Source: UBA1756 sp045130235 | Lineage (GTDB): Bacteria > Bacteroidota > Bacteroidia > Bacteroidales > WCHB1-69 | Length of the DNA stretch: 64,000 nucleotides | Assembly (NCBI GenBank): GCA_045130235.1 | Contig: JBGUPJ010000031.1 | Coordinates: 1-64,000, forward strand | Direction of reading: 5' to 3' | Shown here: positions 34,901 to 37,056 of the stretch, one piece after another | Layout: each line of letters starts with the position of its first letter | Numbering within the stretch: the stretch's first letter is position 1 | Position numbers and translations under genes: made by a program | Notes under the pieces: model-generated | What the model saw: the letters and a program-made list of their open reading frames with translations, nothing else | What the model was told of the DNA's origin: nothing | The model's database searches: none

Positions 34901-36076
34901 GGGGAGACCATTGAAGAACCAAGTATATGATTCGCGGGGGAAATTCAGAGGATCTAATACGTTAGTAAAAAATGTAATATAGTAGTCATTGGCGCAGTAA
35001 TGAGAACCGGCGGTAGTCTGAATAATCAGCTCGGCAAGATTCGTGACGGTAAACGTTGTATCATCAGCACAGCCACCAGCATCCACAACGGAATAAGAAA
35101 CAGTACCGGTGTTGTTGGGGCTGTCGGTGAACTGACCATCGGAGGTGCCGATGAGGGTACCGTTGCGATAGAAGGAGTAGGGGGCCGTACCACCTGTTGC
35201 CGTCAGCTGGACTTGTCCGCCAGGGCAAACGAAATCCAACTCACCATCTATAGCTGAGGCGGTGGCGGCAGCAAGATGAACTGCGGAGGTGGCGGAGAAG
35301 GCAACCGTGACTGCGGCGGAGGTGTCGTTGCACAGGTTGGAGCCCTCGTATTCGGCCACTGCCTTATAGTCGCCAGCTGCGGTAGCCACGTAGGTGTTGT
35401 TGGTTCCCGTGTTGGCCACATAGGCGTCGTCTTTAAGCCAAATCCATCTGGACACCACCGCGGGGCTGGTAGAGGTGGCGGTCAGTGTTTTCTGGGTGCA
35501 GGCCACGTCGGGGGTGGCGGTCACGGTGACCGTACCATTATCTACGCGGGTGAGTGTGAAGACGGCAGATGTGTCGGCGGGGCCGGTGCAAACTCCGTTG
35601 TCGTATCTCTGTACGATCACCTTGTAATACTTAACCGGATTCACCGTCGACATATCGACCACCAGCTCTTGGCTATTGGTAGCGCCTGCTGCGCCGCTAA
35701 AGCCGGCACCATGGCTGGTGCTGCTCATCCACGTATAGAGGTACGTGGTGGTGGCGGTGAATTCGTCATCGTACACGATGGCATGCAGGGTAATCAACGC
35801 AGAGGAGCAGGCGTATGCCGGCCCTTCAATATGCGTATGGAGACCCTGTGTGGCTTTCACACGATTTGCCTCATACACTCCGCTGGAGCGGTATGCATAA
35901 TTGGAAGCAATCATTCCCGAGGCGTTCGGTGTGACATTACCATGGTGTAAAATCCAGGAGGCATGGTTACGACCGGCGGCCGCATCGTCTCCCGACGACG
36001 CCAAAACCGTCTCGCATTTTGCCTGATATCCTAAAAACATGAACACCATCAGGAAAAAAATCGTAAATTTTTTCAT
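7952..36076 (-). CDS. Giant surface protein: about 98 Ig-like domains plus T9SS sorting domain
   Basis: One open frame of 9374 codons without interruption, on the order of 1 MDa. A signal peptide (MKKFTIFFLMVFMFLGYQ) is followed by about seven varied Ig/PKD-like domains (to about residue 700), then about 82 domains in a regular three-type order (about 700-8270), then about nine domains of another flavour (about 8270-9120, with a CVGG or CEGG start and a TTDATLAAGTY-type strand). A short non-repeated region precedes a T9SS type A-like sorting domain (about 9290-9374: YPVPAHVGVEI, then DIFDAKGALVQ, then GTYFGRI). Typical domains begin with P-x-V, an IC-x-GG-x-VTLTA strand, then YTWYRNG, and end in SGC. 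They resemble the bacterial Ig-like domains associated with CHU_C-type tails. An adhesin or surface fibre is likely; the ligand is unknown. It is followed by an OmpA-family gene. Confidence 0.92.
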   Translation of the reverse strand: MKKFTIFFLMVFMFLGYQAKCETVLASSGDDAAAGRNHASWILHHGNVTPNASGMIASNYAYRSSGVYEANRVKATQGLHTHIEGPAYACSSALITLHAIVYDDEFTATTTYLYTWMSSTSHGAGFSGAAGATNSQELVVDMSTVNPVKYYKVIVQRYDNGVCTGPADTSAVFTLTRVDNGTVTVTATPDVACTQKTLTATSTSPAVVSRWIWLKDDAYVANTGTNNTYVATAAGDYKAVAEYEGSNLCNDTSAAVTVAFSATSAVHLAAATASAIDGELDFVCPGGQVQLTATGGTAPYSFYRNGTLIGTSDGQFTDSPNNTGTVSYSVVDAGGCADDTTFTVTNLAELIIQTTAGSHYCANDYYITFFTNVLDPLNFPRESYTWFFNGLPYGDPSATNMLQLHNQPAPNPEPCTVILEINDANRNCFLRSNDFQIWVHPKPTVTIIADSVCEGSDAILTVETEGYLGDNPTYAWSTNVTGTGATGTIPALSAPTTASVTVTAFGQVTCNASATAAVNVVNTVAAGEITTSSNLVCSGSDVVFSAEGIGAGFTNPVYTWGGDASGSNATATVANVTAPVTATVTVTGDNPSSTACSVTATKTVEVMTALPDPTDVSVNVYMQGSAHDVTADLVDMACEGAAVDVVAEGFTPSDEYIYTWYRNGVQLPAHGLSFTDHLENLGNVDPVYLLQYTLVISHVNGCGSDTVDGAEIPVAPLGTITLSGDIRVCTGTDVEIIATNPYASLFPLIPGADYAWYLDGNELAGPNSAPGVSTMVFTEALGMTAQVAPHAITAVAYFDGPNATPTAQNYAGCNALATASIEVYVDPQPTVQIVATDSVICEGGEVTLTSVPSREDIPYMIFVWNGTDTARSITVNAAGVYNVDLTQLVDYTTPNPSCTATASYEVKTATKPTVTLAADFDTICSGSQVTLTATATFDATAGDSTYTWYRNGIEVATTTSNTYTDVLTTENQVSTYIYNVVAGQTASGCVSDAATDTVRVAPLHNVYVTGTQLLCNSLTETTLTANVTPVGNYTYKWYKGGAEQGADATLNATGLTLRSQPYVFIVEVTNTTTGCVVASEAYNVYNTDSNAVYITATPDSICSGTPVTLTADVVGAADEVSYTWSMGDQTANAVVVTEPGTYNVTVTDLTTRCTATGSVEVKSATAPTLTIAPTQSEICWGEQVTLTVSGAADGEFAWTENGYILPANDSVLTVMPQPVNNHVDTFVYNINYVNNTTGCTAIAQPAKVIVHPNPAVAITADTTVICLGDEIVLTAVDSLGLTGSTTYVWKEQGRQVQNGTSNTYTATPDAAGTYSYTVDAVNHGCSTTSVPFNVIVNAQPVVAISVDDTTICVSGSATFSAQPANIAGVSYNWAVDGTTYTAAQFTHQFTTANTFKVVCEATQAGCTAKDSVNVKVSARPDASLVITPNAICSGSTDTLAATVVDGVENDIFTYTWYRNGVQLGSAVNEATLTDSPVASGNNVATYTYGVMVSQASSGCQSDVDNATIDIYPAPTVAINGDNILCAAGTVSLSAVANDTIAGVAYTYSWRMDNNSVGTGKTYSTSLELRDNPYIFTVQITNEATGCTATSAEFPVYVDTLGNITITASETEICEGGSVVLTSAFLGSSNNDIAYQWYLNSIDDANMITGATSDTYTATNIATSTTYYLQATQISTGCVVNGNIKIIVNTIAKPVITLNSNATICSGGQASLTAAATGGVSGLPYNYTWYRNGVVIDGATETSLIETLTSETESTMYSYTVVASQDASGCESQPSEPAKVTVVPAPSVSIEGDALICSNPGTVTLTANINDTINGITYTYEWRRNNASIAGANTATMTETVSLQDEPYIYTVEVVNLATGCRATSDEYPVYVDTFASVIVTVDDSVICNGGDVVFTANIGDYNTANLTYQWYSDDSYTNAIAGATQRELTVQNLATTITYGVQVLQTTTGCTAKGNKKVTVNADPVVQSVVITPSSDTVCTGSTITVTATMETGSNYGDGNAYTYTWYRNGVEVEGSHESTLTEVVTAEGLVTPYIYTVVASQPSSGCASTTFVYDTVFVRPMPTVTIEGDPIVCTGNRNVQLHANVNDEFATANLHYQWRLFNANIGNDDADLLDTRNANDVPYVYNVVVTDATLGCQVVSENFSVRVDTAAVVTFLPVEPICVGGVATITASLNDYNVDDYTFQWYQGSTEIVGATSLTYTTPALSSTTTYTLKVTRTASGCEGTANVDVTVVEDPVSKFTVNPKNICQGGQVTLNSTVVIPAGITNPNIHYFWYRNGQLIDGVDTASFVDNPTIADIDSNIVVYSLYVTFDNAGCASNLTYDTVSVYQNPTITITGDQLLCGNNGQNVVNLTANLNDTVPGVYTFEWREDNVNTMVTDRTYSKDKEYRQYPYEYTVVVTGPNGCSVVSDPYLVYVNDTLIVGVNASTDRVCAGEEVVLTAAVADNYEALTYRWYTVEGTTETELPNEYSNTLTAYPTATTHYRVRVMQNNTFCTAVGDTTIEVVTAPNLALEILPAGTDSICEGGQITLALNPATAPAGTYSWYRNNELISTDTTRFFVDSPLAVDGDRTMVAYEVRYVQDSTSCHVNKFDTIYVFKNFDVVISGDPTVCDFEMNVNLTATVNGMNTGDALTATWYRDGIDASTLGTVTNGTDNSVYKADHDAVRTGESSTTYIYTVEISRGNGCSTMSDEYPVTIYKAPVVEITADDTTICQNGQVTFTANLVDNNATDLTYEWKVNDNVITGATTSTMTYTFLATSEQKVVCNIAQTISGCTATDTLTFTPKTTPVVSVDADNDTICSGYQVTIVATPTTYIDGEPITYTWYKNGEVMEGASGSIIYDNPVAEGAFGTQYVYGVAISQPSSACESAIVADTVIVKGNPTVAISGDAIICHNDSIGLVANVNDYDATMGDLTYQWRLNNADITGATNDTLIENNRPAADEPYIYTVVVTNSADGCSVESAPYEVYVNDTIRVVVTTDVDSLCEGAEVTLTAHLGNYNTSDLIYRWYEEGVEIPGATERVITVVPANNGWNHYRVDVMQTTSECTAFGEDSVKVLDAPTLAIFANSTMICSGGEVVISAEASQEGAYTWYKNGVLIPGATMDTLIDSPLAIDNDSTAYVYSVVFASNIAGCTATKDTTVFAYPNPTLSISGDPMICDGTDVVLVAHVNGYDTTTAELHYQWMLANSNLTVASATTDTLTYTAADSTDAYSFSVMVYDNAGCRSFSDVYYVYVNDSIEVVVSADDTTICENGTVTLTAQLGDYNESNLTYQWYKGSIDDANAIAGATSSTLTTVVPATETYYVQVFQTTTACVAEGSQTIHAETAPVIASIDLSDTAVCVGYGIQITAHANGGVAGEPYIFTWYRNGVVMDGITDSTFTDVAPLTAVDVNSYVYSATVSQPSSACTSTRFDAEKTLNVYSLPTVQISGDASLCLGDTVALWAHIQNDDATPFNAANTTWAWRLNNNDVSSNPMMGDLINPGTIYYKENRTNPVWNEPYSYTITINRGPGCTVTSEPFDVTIYNLPDVFVTVVDSTICEGGEVIATANIGFNNTHDTAFYDPNDLTYVWTVDGTVIDGAVGATLTTTLTTTGSIPVKVEVVANSTRCTVEHTANVNVNELPEITSVDLSSTGICEGSQVMVTAHATNGVADEPYTFTWYRNGQLIEGASDSVLVDAPVLTDIDAHTFVYSVVARQASAGCESAPVASDTLTVIQNPTVTISGDAILCNDSTVVLAAHINDTLLSTGALTYQWRLYNTDLTDGGDVTGATADTLQVANVAAQDEPYIYTVEVSNTNGCTSLSEPYYVYVNDTILVEVTADNDSVCTGGQVELTANLGNYNTDNLIYRWYTVEGAVETEITGATSRILNVNVNATTTYKVRVMQTTSECRAEGEIEIKVVTPEDLALTLTPDTNICQGGQITLTVTELNGNYIWLRNGVAIEGATNNTITESPLAIDNDITDYTYAVMYSPNIEGCAPEFIDTTVHVYPNHNVTISGDPILCNTNNVQLLATLHDTIDAANVTYEYQWLQDGIEISGATTADLDESVTARDYPYVYNVRVTNNLTGCSAQSEDYYVYVDANPVVVVSASDTDVCENGVVTLTAHLGNYNTPNLVYVWKVDGDTIPGATEATYVATIDDTHTYTANVRQVNSDCRAEGDITITKHDVPTVAVAIGTVTDTTICDGGQVTLVATTTADAELGEIIYTWYENGTLLEGVTGDTYTVSPQAMGADSTVYTYSVVASADAPACVSVPATATVKVFAQPVITIHGHHTVCEGTTNVSLMAHIQTSLTIDDNAAYRTWFRDGVPVGSFHGMWTPAIDGYYCTYQVATPVINEPHTFSFELDFGNGCHVVSDEFEVTVLPKPQAYILVDDVDSTICKGGEITATVALANPNATDIVYTWYLDGTQITGATADNVTVTLPDVNDYVITANVRQIVTSPTVNCSTNPNITVHAVDVPAVASVELNADTICAGYQVAIAAANVTGGTTNDDYIYTWYRNGVEYQTGSDSIIYDTPEALNGDTATYIYSVVVSQASSGCISEAAADTLYVFPNPTVWISGDQIICDHGTINLHANLNDTVATHTFHYDWRLSNTHIGTDDVDFTVDTTFRDEPYIFTVTVYNERGCSVTSDPYYVYVNDSVRVEVTHSVDSICPGGEVTFTANLVDYNADNLVYRWSEVRGNNVGDTVEIHGATSRILTIHPTQYNKYIVDVMQTTSECKAQGFDTITIMEPEVLTWEEVSDTAICFGGEVTLAVTPVQMDGYYTWYRNGVQISGANLNRIFDSPAAIDGDSTAYEYAVMFNPIFDGCRTELIDTTVYVHPSPVLEITGDAIVCTRTDSNIYLIAHISDTSIASRDLTYTWYESNNVITNNESTKDTLVISNVEFRDNPYIFTVVASNDNGCTVTSAPYEVFVNDTILVEVTATVDTVCAGAHVTLTANLGDYNADNLVYRWFAKEEGETDSTEVWGGTSREIDVVVDETTYYTVLVRQTTSECYAIGYDTVVVKDPVVLVIHIDNGYDTLCNGGEVTLTVTDDHDQALTGGTFVWTRNGVVIAGANGASITESPLAVDNDSTAYLYGVVYDDGIPGCISEEVDTAVIVYMNPTVQISGDPIICNVSGTENNLLLVANVNDTVHHDLTYQWRLANRDIEGATTDTLRAHLDASDNPYLYTVQVANHRGCTTLSDEFPVYVNDTASIQVVVTADYDTVCIGGEVTFTAHLADYNSSALTFQWFKHDTTANGNDTLIAIDYGTEPILHYTMTDSLWNIFELHITQTNSNCQAVGMDSVYVWPRVPYAISHVHALNIANNSHLICDGGEIDVQVELTDLYGNRVDSTLFTYNWYRNGFEHPFLSGPWFRESPLTVDDDTTHYQYSAVIVLDIPGCEYSQINFSDTVTVVRNPWIQISGNPYVCQYMPISLNAWVDGDIAPMTTTYNWYLDGQLHQTIQSYRFYHWDSLPVSTGYAYNFVVEVVDANGCSGFSDPFQVVVVEAPVVHITATEDTICTGGEVTFTANLDNYNIEYLQYQWYKDAVLETNRIPGATNPTYTDSLNTSHTYFVEVFSSLVANDGLCTAIDSFHVEVVPDPVVDSVTISIDEICDGGQVTVIAHATQGVPSDAYTYTWFRNGILMEGITDSMFTESPLTVDNNITQYVYSAIASQVSSGCVSAETFATDTLTVYPNPTVVIAGDPIICEDSVVMLSANVTNDYIDAELTYTWLLYNDTIRTPRTGAGADTIIDVRPAQDHPYIYTAVVNNPHGCLTESAPFYVYVNDTIIVEVTSTEDTICEGGTITLTANIGDYNANALTYRWYKNDTTAANEIFGATQSQLTIMPDSTMNYYVRVFQTTSDCETFGSYRITVNPVPVIDTIELSINEICDGGQVTITAHAHGGVDVPNTPYIFTWYRNNEVIEGVTDSVFTESPLTVDGNITDYVYSATVAQNVSGCTSERKYADSILRVNPNPQVVISSDPLICEDDTIHLVANVTDEYPTADLNFTWMLDNDTVADGLGMTQFDTLVEPRDHSYDFTVRVSNIHGCVTESAVYSVTVNPRPVVEITAYEDTICETGSTILRANVDNGFLTNLMYRWYNVESGDPIYGGMQNELTVYPDSTTRYAVEVYQVGSECVSYDTITIKVNERPVIDSIILSDYEICDGGQVTVTAYTHGGVDTANIPYIFTWYRNGELIVGETGATFTVSPLTVDNDITEYVYSAVAYQNVSGCTSDSTASGILRVNPNPYVVISSDPLICQFDSVHLYANVTDDYPTANLNFTWKLDNDTIADGIGMTQFDTLLEPRDHSYNFTVVVANDLGCVSTSDVYRLVVNPMPAVEITASELDICEGGSTVLTANIDNYNLTNLMYRWYADSLTNPLDGDMQRIVTVSPDTTTTYYVQIYQVGSECVNYDSIVINVHEIPVVDSVTLSFYEMCYGGQPTITAHTHGGVDSVEFPYYYTWYRNGELIPNVTAGTFTDNLNELAVDDDDTYYVYTAVAHQIPSGCTSLETSSDRLNVYMNPRVQVTGDPYVCQTDPIFAYANVDTSSINVGPLTYTWYVDGELRDNMQFGYGSSRYYSEYYYPNDRPYLVQVEVTRGNGCRTMSEPFEFWVERKPNVYVTSTEADICEGGNVTLTANLDDYHYDDLVFQWYENEVTLANAIYGATQPFYTTPAIDTTTTYIVKVTRTRSGCFDEDSFEVIVHEDPTVTLSISDSDTVICSGGEFTLTASAVYDSILGTPIFTWIRNGVVLDNTYDSVFVDHPVTVDNDSVNYTYSVYVTLTASGCMSTVSDSSTINVNVLPNATVQIEGDPVICGAGTELDTIRLIANVNDTSALVDGFTYEWRLYNRTINSLQDSVIGRADSNVLEILVAPSTEAYLFTVHVWNENGCSTSSAEFPVYVNDTTSIVVTASETEICVGGEVTLYANLGDYNVPNLIYQWIANGDTIPGATSSSYTTTLDSTTTFGVNLVQTTSSCLSYSDITINVHEDPVVTLEINDNDTVICDGGQVTLTATAVYDSILGPATYTWYRNHVEIADAHDSIYIESPLTVDGDVTTYEYSVMVTLPQSGCQSVITDSSTVVVTVYANPTIEIAGDHNICGTGVGADTIHLVANVNDSVTNSHGFTFEWRLFNVTVGTDTNVFDTVVPANDEPYIFTAIVANENGCTMMSAPFEVYVHEAVEVTALTTEADICEGGTVTVSAHLNNYNIEGLTYQWIANGDTIEGANEATYTTTLDTTTTFEVIVEQPTTSCISNAEVTVNVHADPVVTVAISDNDTNVCEGGQFTLTATAVYDSILGLPTYTWFRNGVEIENATEATLTESPVTVDGDLTSYRYEVLVTLTASGCQSVITDSSTIDVHVYPNSTVEISGDPIICGAGMNAVSTVLTANLNDTVVDADGYTFEWRLFNRTIDSTDANVNGAADSSVLDYTLTVSDNPYIFTVIVHNPNGCTTESAPFYVYVNDTADINVTISEYDICEGGEVTFIANIGDYNMPNLTYQWYSEDTTNAIAGATQSTYTTTLDTAADYTFIVRVFQPTSNCVAYGENTVHVHADPVVTVAISDDDTTICEGGQFTLTATAVYDSILGTPVYTWFRNGVEVANATEATLTDSPVTVDGDVTTYQYEVLVTLTASGCQSVITDSSTMNVTVLPNPTVEIAGDHSICGNGVGADHVILTANVNDTVADVDGFSYEWRLFNLTVGEDANMIDTVLPSNDEPYIFTVIVRNENGCTVESAPFEVLVNEPVVVTALTTEADICEGGTVTVSAHLDNYNIDGLTYQWVANGDTISGATSSTYTTSLDSTTTFEVIVEQPTTSCISNAEVTVNVHPDPVVTVAISDEDTVICEGGEFTLTATAVYDSVLGDVTYTWTKNGVVIAGANDATLHESQITVDDDITTYTYTVKATLTASGCESEITDSSTMVVTVLRNATVVIAGDPVICGSGVAATTVHLTANVNDTSALVDGFSYEWRLFNETLAGETTNVLDMTLAPSVDPYTFTVVITNENGCGVYSAPFDVMVNAAPEVVVTATETDICEGGQTTLTANLGDYNTEFLTYQWQLNGVDIAGATMPTYTTPASLLDGTYYYTVIVRQTTSDCVSSADYTVNVHADPVITEITVSNEVICDGGQVVVTATGNYDAELGAATYTWYRNGVELTGITSNTFTDYPTIVDDQTTFTYSAIVTLAASGCTSAEAFAPVVTVNPEATITVSTTGSLTVCEGGNVTLTANVDPAGTYDYQWYVDNVPAGQNSNVFVGQGFAARETPYLIHVAVTGDAGCMTSTITDPVEVNVVADPIVTLVDVNSADASTVCVGGTATLYASYDGGVAQINGLGTPTFTWFNNGEEVGTGNTYVIPDTLAAGSYAYTVVMSFEDNAYGCDVNSAVQGATYNFTVVDDPTPFIAVNVDNDTLVCEGGQTALYVHHIDGGIEGAAYEYQWYRNGIILAGETNPTLTTDATLVPGNYEYQVIVTLDGVACDGASNTITVPVMALPVVTIADAANVCVGGQVTMTASVDETYGAAVTYQWNRDGQPLDGANQSTYTTDANLSVGSYNYTVTVINPLSGCQATSGAVAANVVADPSVTILGAADVCVGGTITLVADVAETVEGAAYDYAWYRDGVQVGGNSNTYTTDASLAAGTYNYYVVITPSDMSGCNATSAIVQASVMDGPAVTISGYDEVCEGGSVTLNANVQPTGTYNYTWYLNGAVINTQNISTINTDATLAAGTYTYMVEVTNNTFYSCVANAQFTYTVDAEPVIDSIVTSLPNNQMCVGGNVTLTASMSNGTAVANANTVYHWTVNGRELTGVTGPQVTENITIAGTYTYTVYVTQNHNEYNLGCESEPQSIVIEVLEQPYVGISYNGLLQVCEGGYVELNAVIEGGIGDPTITWRRNNARISEYDGLTTIHTDTNDLIGTYTYSVTVTYPAATGCHATSDNVSVSVLYQPVWGQTVVSPADVCEGGEVNLYATVSGGVEDANHQTGTFIQWVYAPVDNMEEVSNVLGGLGGQSYDIANEAGIYMYYPTYVAPANTNCMPSNTPNATTVTVHAHPTVTMTLGNGSDILCWNNADDNATINFYFTGTAPFHFLLQNMTTGTTTEYTSYSNVFTLEVTPDVTTTYQIFQLSDAYCYGEVVDETSVSIVVSQFEIIADSLAICPDTDGAVAVFHFNNLTVNDDRDTIWYQIVDYNNIGFDYEWAMMDLSDYSVTVWMPTTEPGTYHFGINIDGCEYDVTVTILWGSTNGINLVDQKWDDVVVANNNPETNGGYTFIAYQWYRNGEIIPGATHQYYQEVGGLNGVYSLWLMDDQGNEYWTCEMTVASNPQLRVYPVPAHVGVEIIVELPLSDEELDGAVLDIFDAKGALVQRVTNLQTITRVAGFEAQGTYFGRITTGTNSIETVKFIIVR
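8720..11270 (-). repeat. C-terminal Ig-like sub-array (about nine domains)
   Basis: Nine domains between the last A-type domain and the tail. They share V-C-V/E-GG starts and a TDA-x-L-x-x-G-x-Y-x-Y strand that differs from the T-x-S-P-L-T-V-D-x-D strand of the main array, and they lack the three-type alternation. The last one contains an ILCWNNADDNATINF segment and is the most divergent. Confidence 0.7.
12371..15740 (-). repeat. Tandem six-domain (about 1.69 kb) duplication inside the giant gene
   Basis: Two blocks, about 14059-15740 and 12371-14058. Triplet 23 resembles 25 (ICGAG with a long RTI-S insertion) and triplet 24 resembles 26 (AGDH-x-ICG-x-GVGAD, then TALTTEADICEGGTVTVSAH). The B domains of 24 and 26 are almost identical in protein, and DNA stretches such as CTTCGCAGATGTCAGCCTCA recur about 1690 bp apart (near 12869 and 14560). 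Confidence 0.75.
16581..18226 (-). repeat. Tandem near-identical triplets 20 and 21
   Basis: Blocks about 17407-18226 and 16581-17406 encode triplets whose A domains both start VVISSDPLIC and share a GMTQFDTL-x-EPRDHSY segment. In DNA, long stretches of 15-20 bases recur about 820 bp apart, for example around 18050-18170 and 17230-17350. This looks like a single-triplet duplication. Confidence 0.7.
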
Positions 36077-36234
36077 TGCTTAGAATTTAATTATTACTAT
36101 TTATTTTTATTTTCTTTCCAAAATTCAAATTTATAACCACACTGATATTAAATCAGTTATACTCGTTTTTCCAATAAATGTTTCAGTCGAATTCAAAATT
36201 CAAACCTTATTTTTCGTTTTAATATATGAACTTG

Positions 36235-36242
36235 CAAAAATA
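36235..36242 (-). promoter_or_regulatory. Possible -7 box of the giant-protein/ompA operon
   Basis: The minus strand reads TATTTTTG followed by CA, matching TAnnTTTG, about 160 bp upstream of the start codon. No obvious -33 TTG is at the usual distance. It is the only good match seen between the upstream terminator and the gene. Confidence 0.35.
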
Positions 36243-36442
36243 CAAAAAAATATCGATGTACATTCACTTCCATTATTTTTTTTGAAATCATTGTAGATTC
36301 TAACAAAAATTGACTTTTCAACAACTTTTCAACAATTTACTATTTTTTTATATCTCAGCGGTTTACGAAAATTTACCTGATTTTAATTAACAACTCTATT
36401 TTGATAAATTTTTTTTCTCATTATTATTTGCCATATAAAAAA

Positions 36443-36478
36443 AAGTGTGCCTCCCGTTTTTCATCGGGGGGCACACTT
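36443..36478 (-). terminator. Rho-independent terminator of the glutamine synthetase operon
   Basis: A 14-bp stem, 36443-36456 against 36465-36478, with one wobble and an 8-nt loop (TTTTTCAT). On the minus strand it is followed by eight T residues. It lies 30 bp after the stop of the small membrane-protein gene and insulates the giant gene from read-through. Confidence 0.92.
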
Positions 36479-36508
36479 GCCTGCAAATTTCTTACAATAT
36501 ATATACTA

Positions 36509-37024
36509 CTAATAGAGGAGGCTCATCTCTTTTTTGAGCTGTAGCATGGCAGAAGCGGTCGGTGAATTCTCGGCTATGGCCTCAAAGATATGGGTATGAA
36601 GGTCGGTAGCCATAGCGCCATCAGGCAGCTTGCCAGCGGCGAGGTTAATAATATTGACCACTCGCTCTTTGGCATTCTTGATGGCATCCCACACCTCAGC
36701 GGAGATATAGATCTGCTGGGAGAGGTTATGTTCGTACTCGCTTCGGATAGTGGCTAAGAGGATGGTTTGCATCTGATAGGCCGTGAGTTCGGGATTGTTA
36801 ACCCTAAATATCAGTTGGTTAGGTTCGATACGTTCAAGGAACATGGCCATTCTCTCATACGCTTGAAGGCGCATGGGAAGGATGTGGGTCTTGGATTCGT
36901 ATTTAAGCTCAAGGATTCGCTTTTTTTGCTCATTTTCAACAAAATAGCGAACAATGAAATAAGCTACTACCGCAACAATCAGCGAGGGAACAACTGCTAT
37001 GATAATGATGAGCGCGTCAGACAT
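36509..37024 (-). CDS. Conserved small membrane-anchored protein of unknown function (DUF7935-like)
   Basis: 171 residues. One N-terminal membrane segment (about 4-28, SDALIIIIAVVPSL through AYFIVRYF) is followed by a charged, mostly helical cytoplasmic-like domain with QAYERMAMFLERI and SEYEHNLSQQIYIS motifs. This arrangement is recognisable as a Bacteroidota-restricted uncharacterised family; the DUF number is from memory and less sure than the family. It is the last gene of an operon with glutamine synthetase (32 bp upstream) and ends at a strong terminator. No function is assigned. Confidence 0.75.
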   Translation of the reverse strand: MSDALIIIIAVVPSLIVAVVAYFIVRYFVENEQKKRILELKYESKTHILPMRLQAYERMAMFLERIEPNQLIFRVNNPELTAYQMQTILLATIRSEYEHNLSQQIYISAEVWDAIKNAKERVVNIINLAAGKLPDGAMATDLHTHIFEAIAENSPTASAMLQLKKEMSLLY

Positions 37025-37056
37025 AAATTTTAACTAACTAATTGAATTTTAATATT

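Larger units (their letters stand above)
36077..36508. other. AT-rich upstream region of the giant gene
   Basis: About 430 bp without a gene, much richer in A+T than the coding flanks. It holds a putative -7 box at 36235-36242, a small hairpin ACTGAT (36141-36146) / ATCAGT (36152-36157) that would fall in the ~150-nt leader of the giant mRNA, poly-T/A tracts, and the terminator of the upstream operon at 36443-36478. No decayed gene was recognised. Confidence 0.6.

Noticed and set aside
7952..36076. Many long open frames on the plus strand opposite the giant gene (for example 16208-17725 and 21290-23155).
   Set aside because: They mirror the codon bias and repeat structure of the giant gene, have no start signals or known motifs, and their translations are low-complexity mixtures of R, S, V, N and G.
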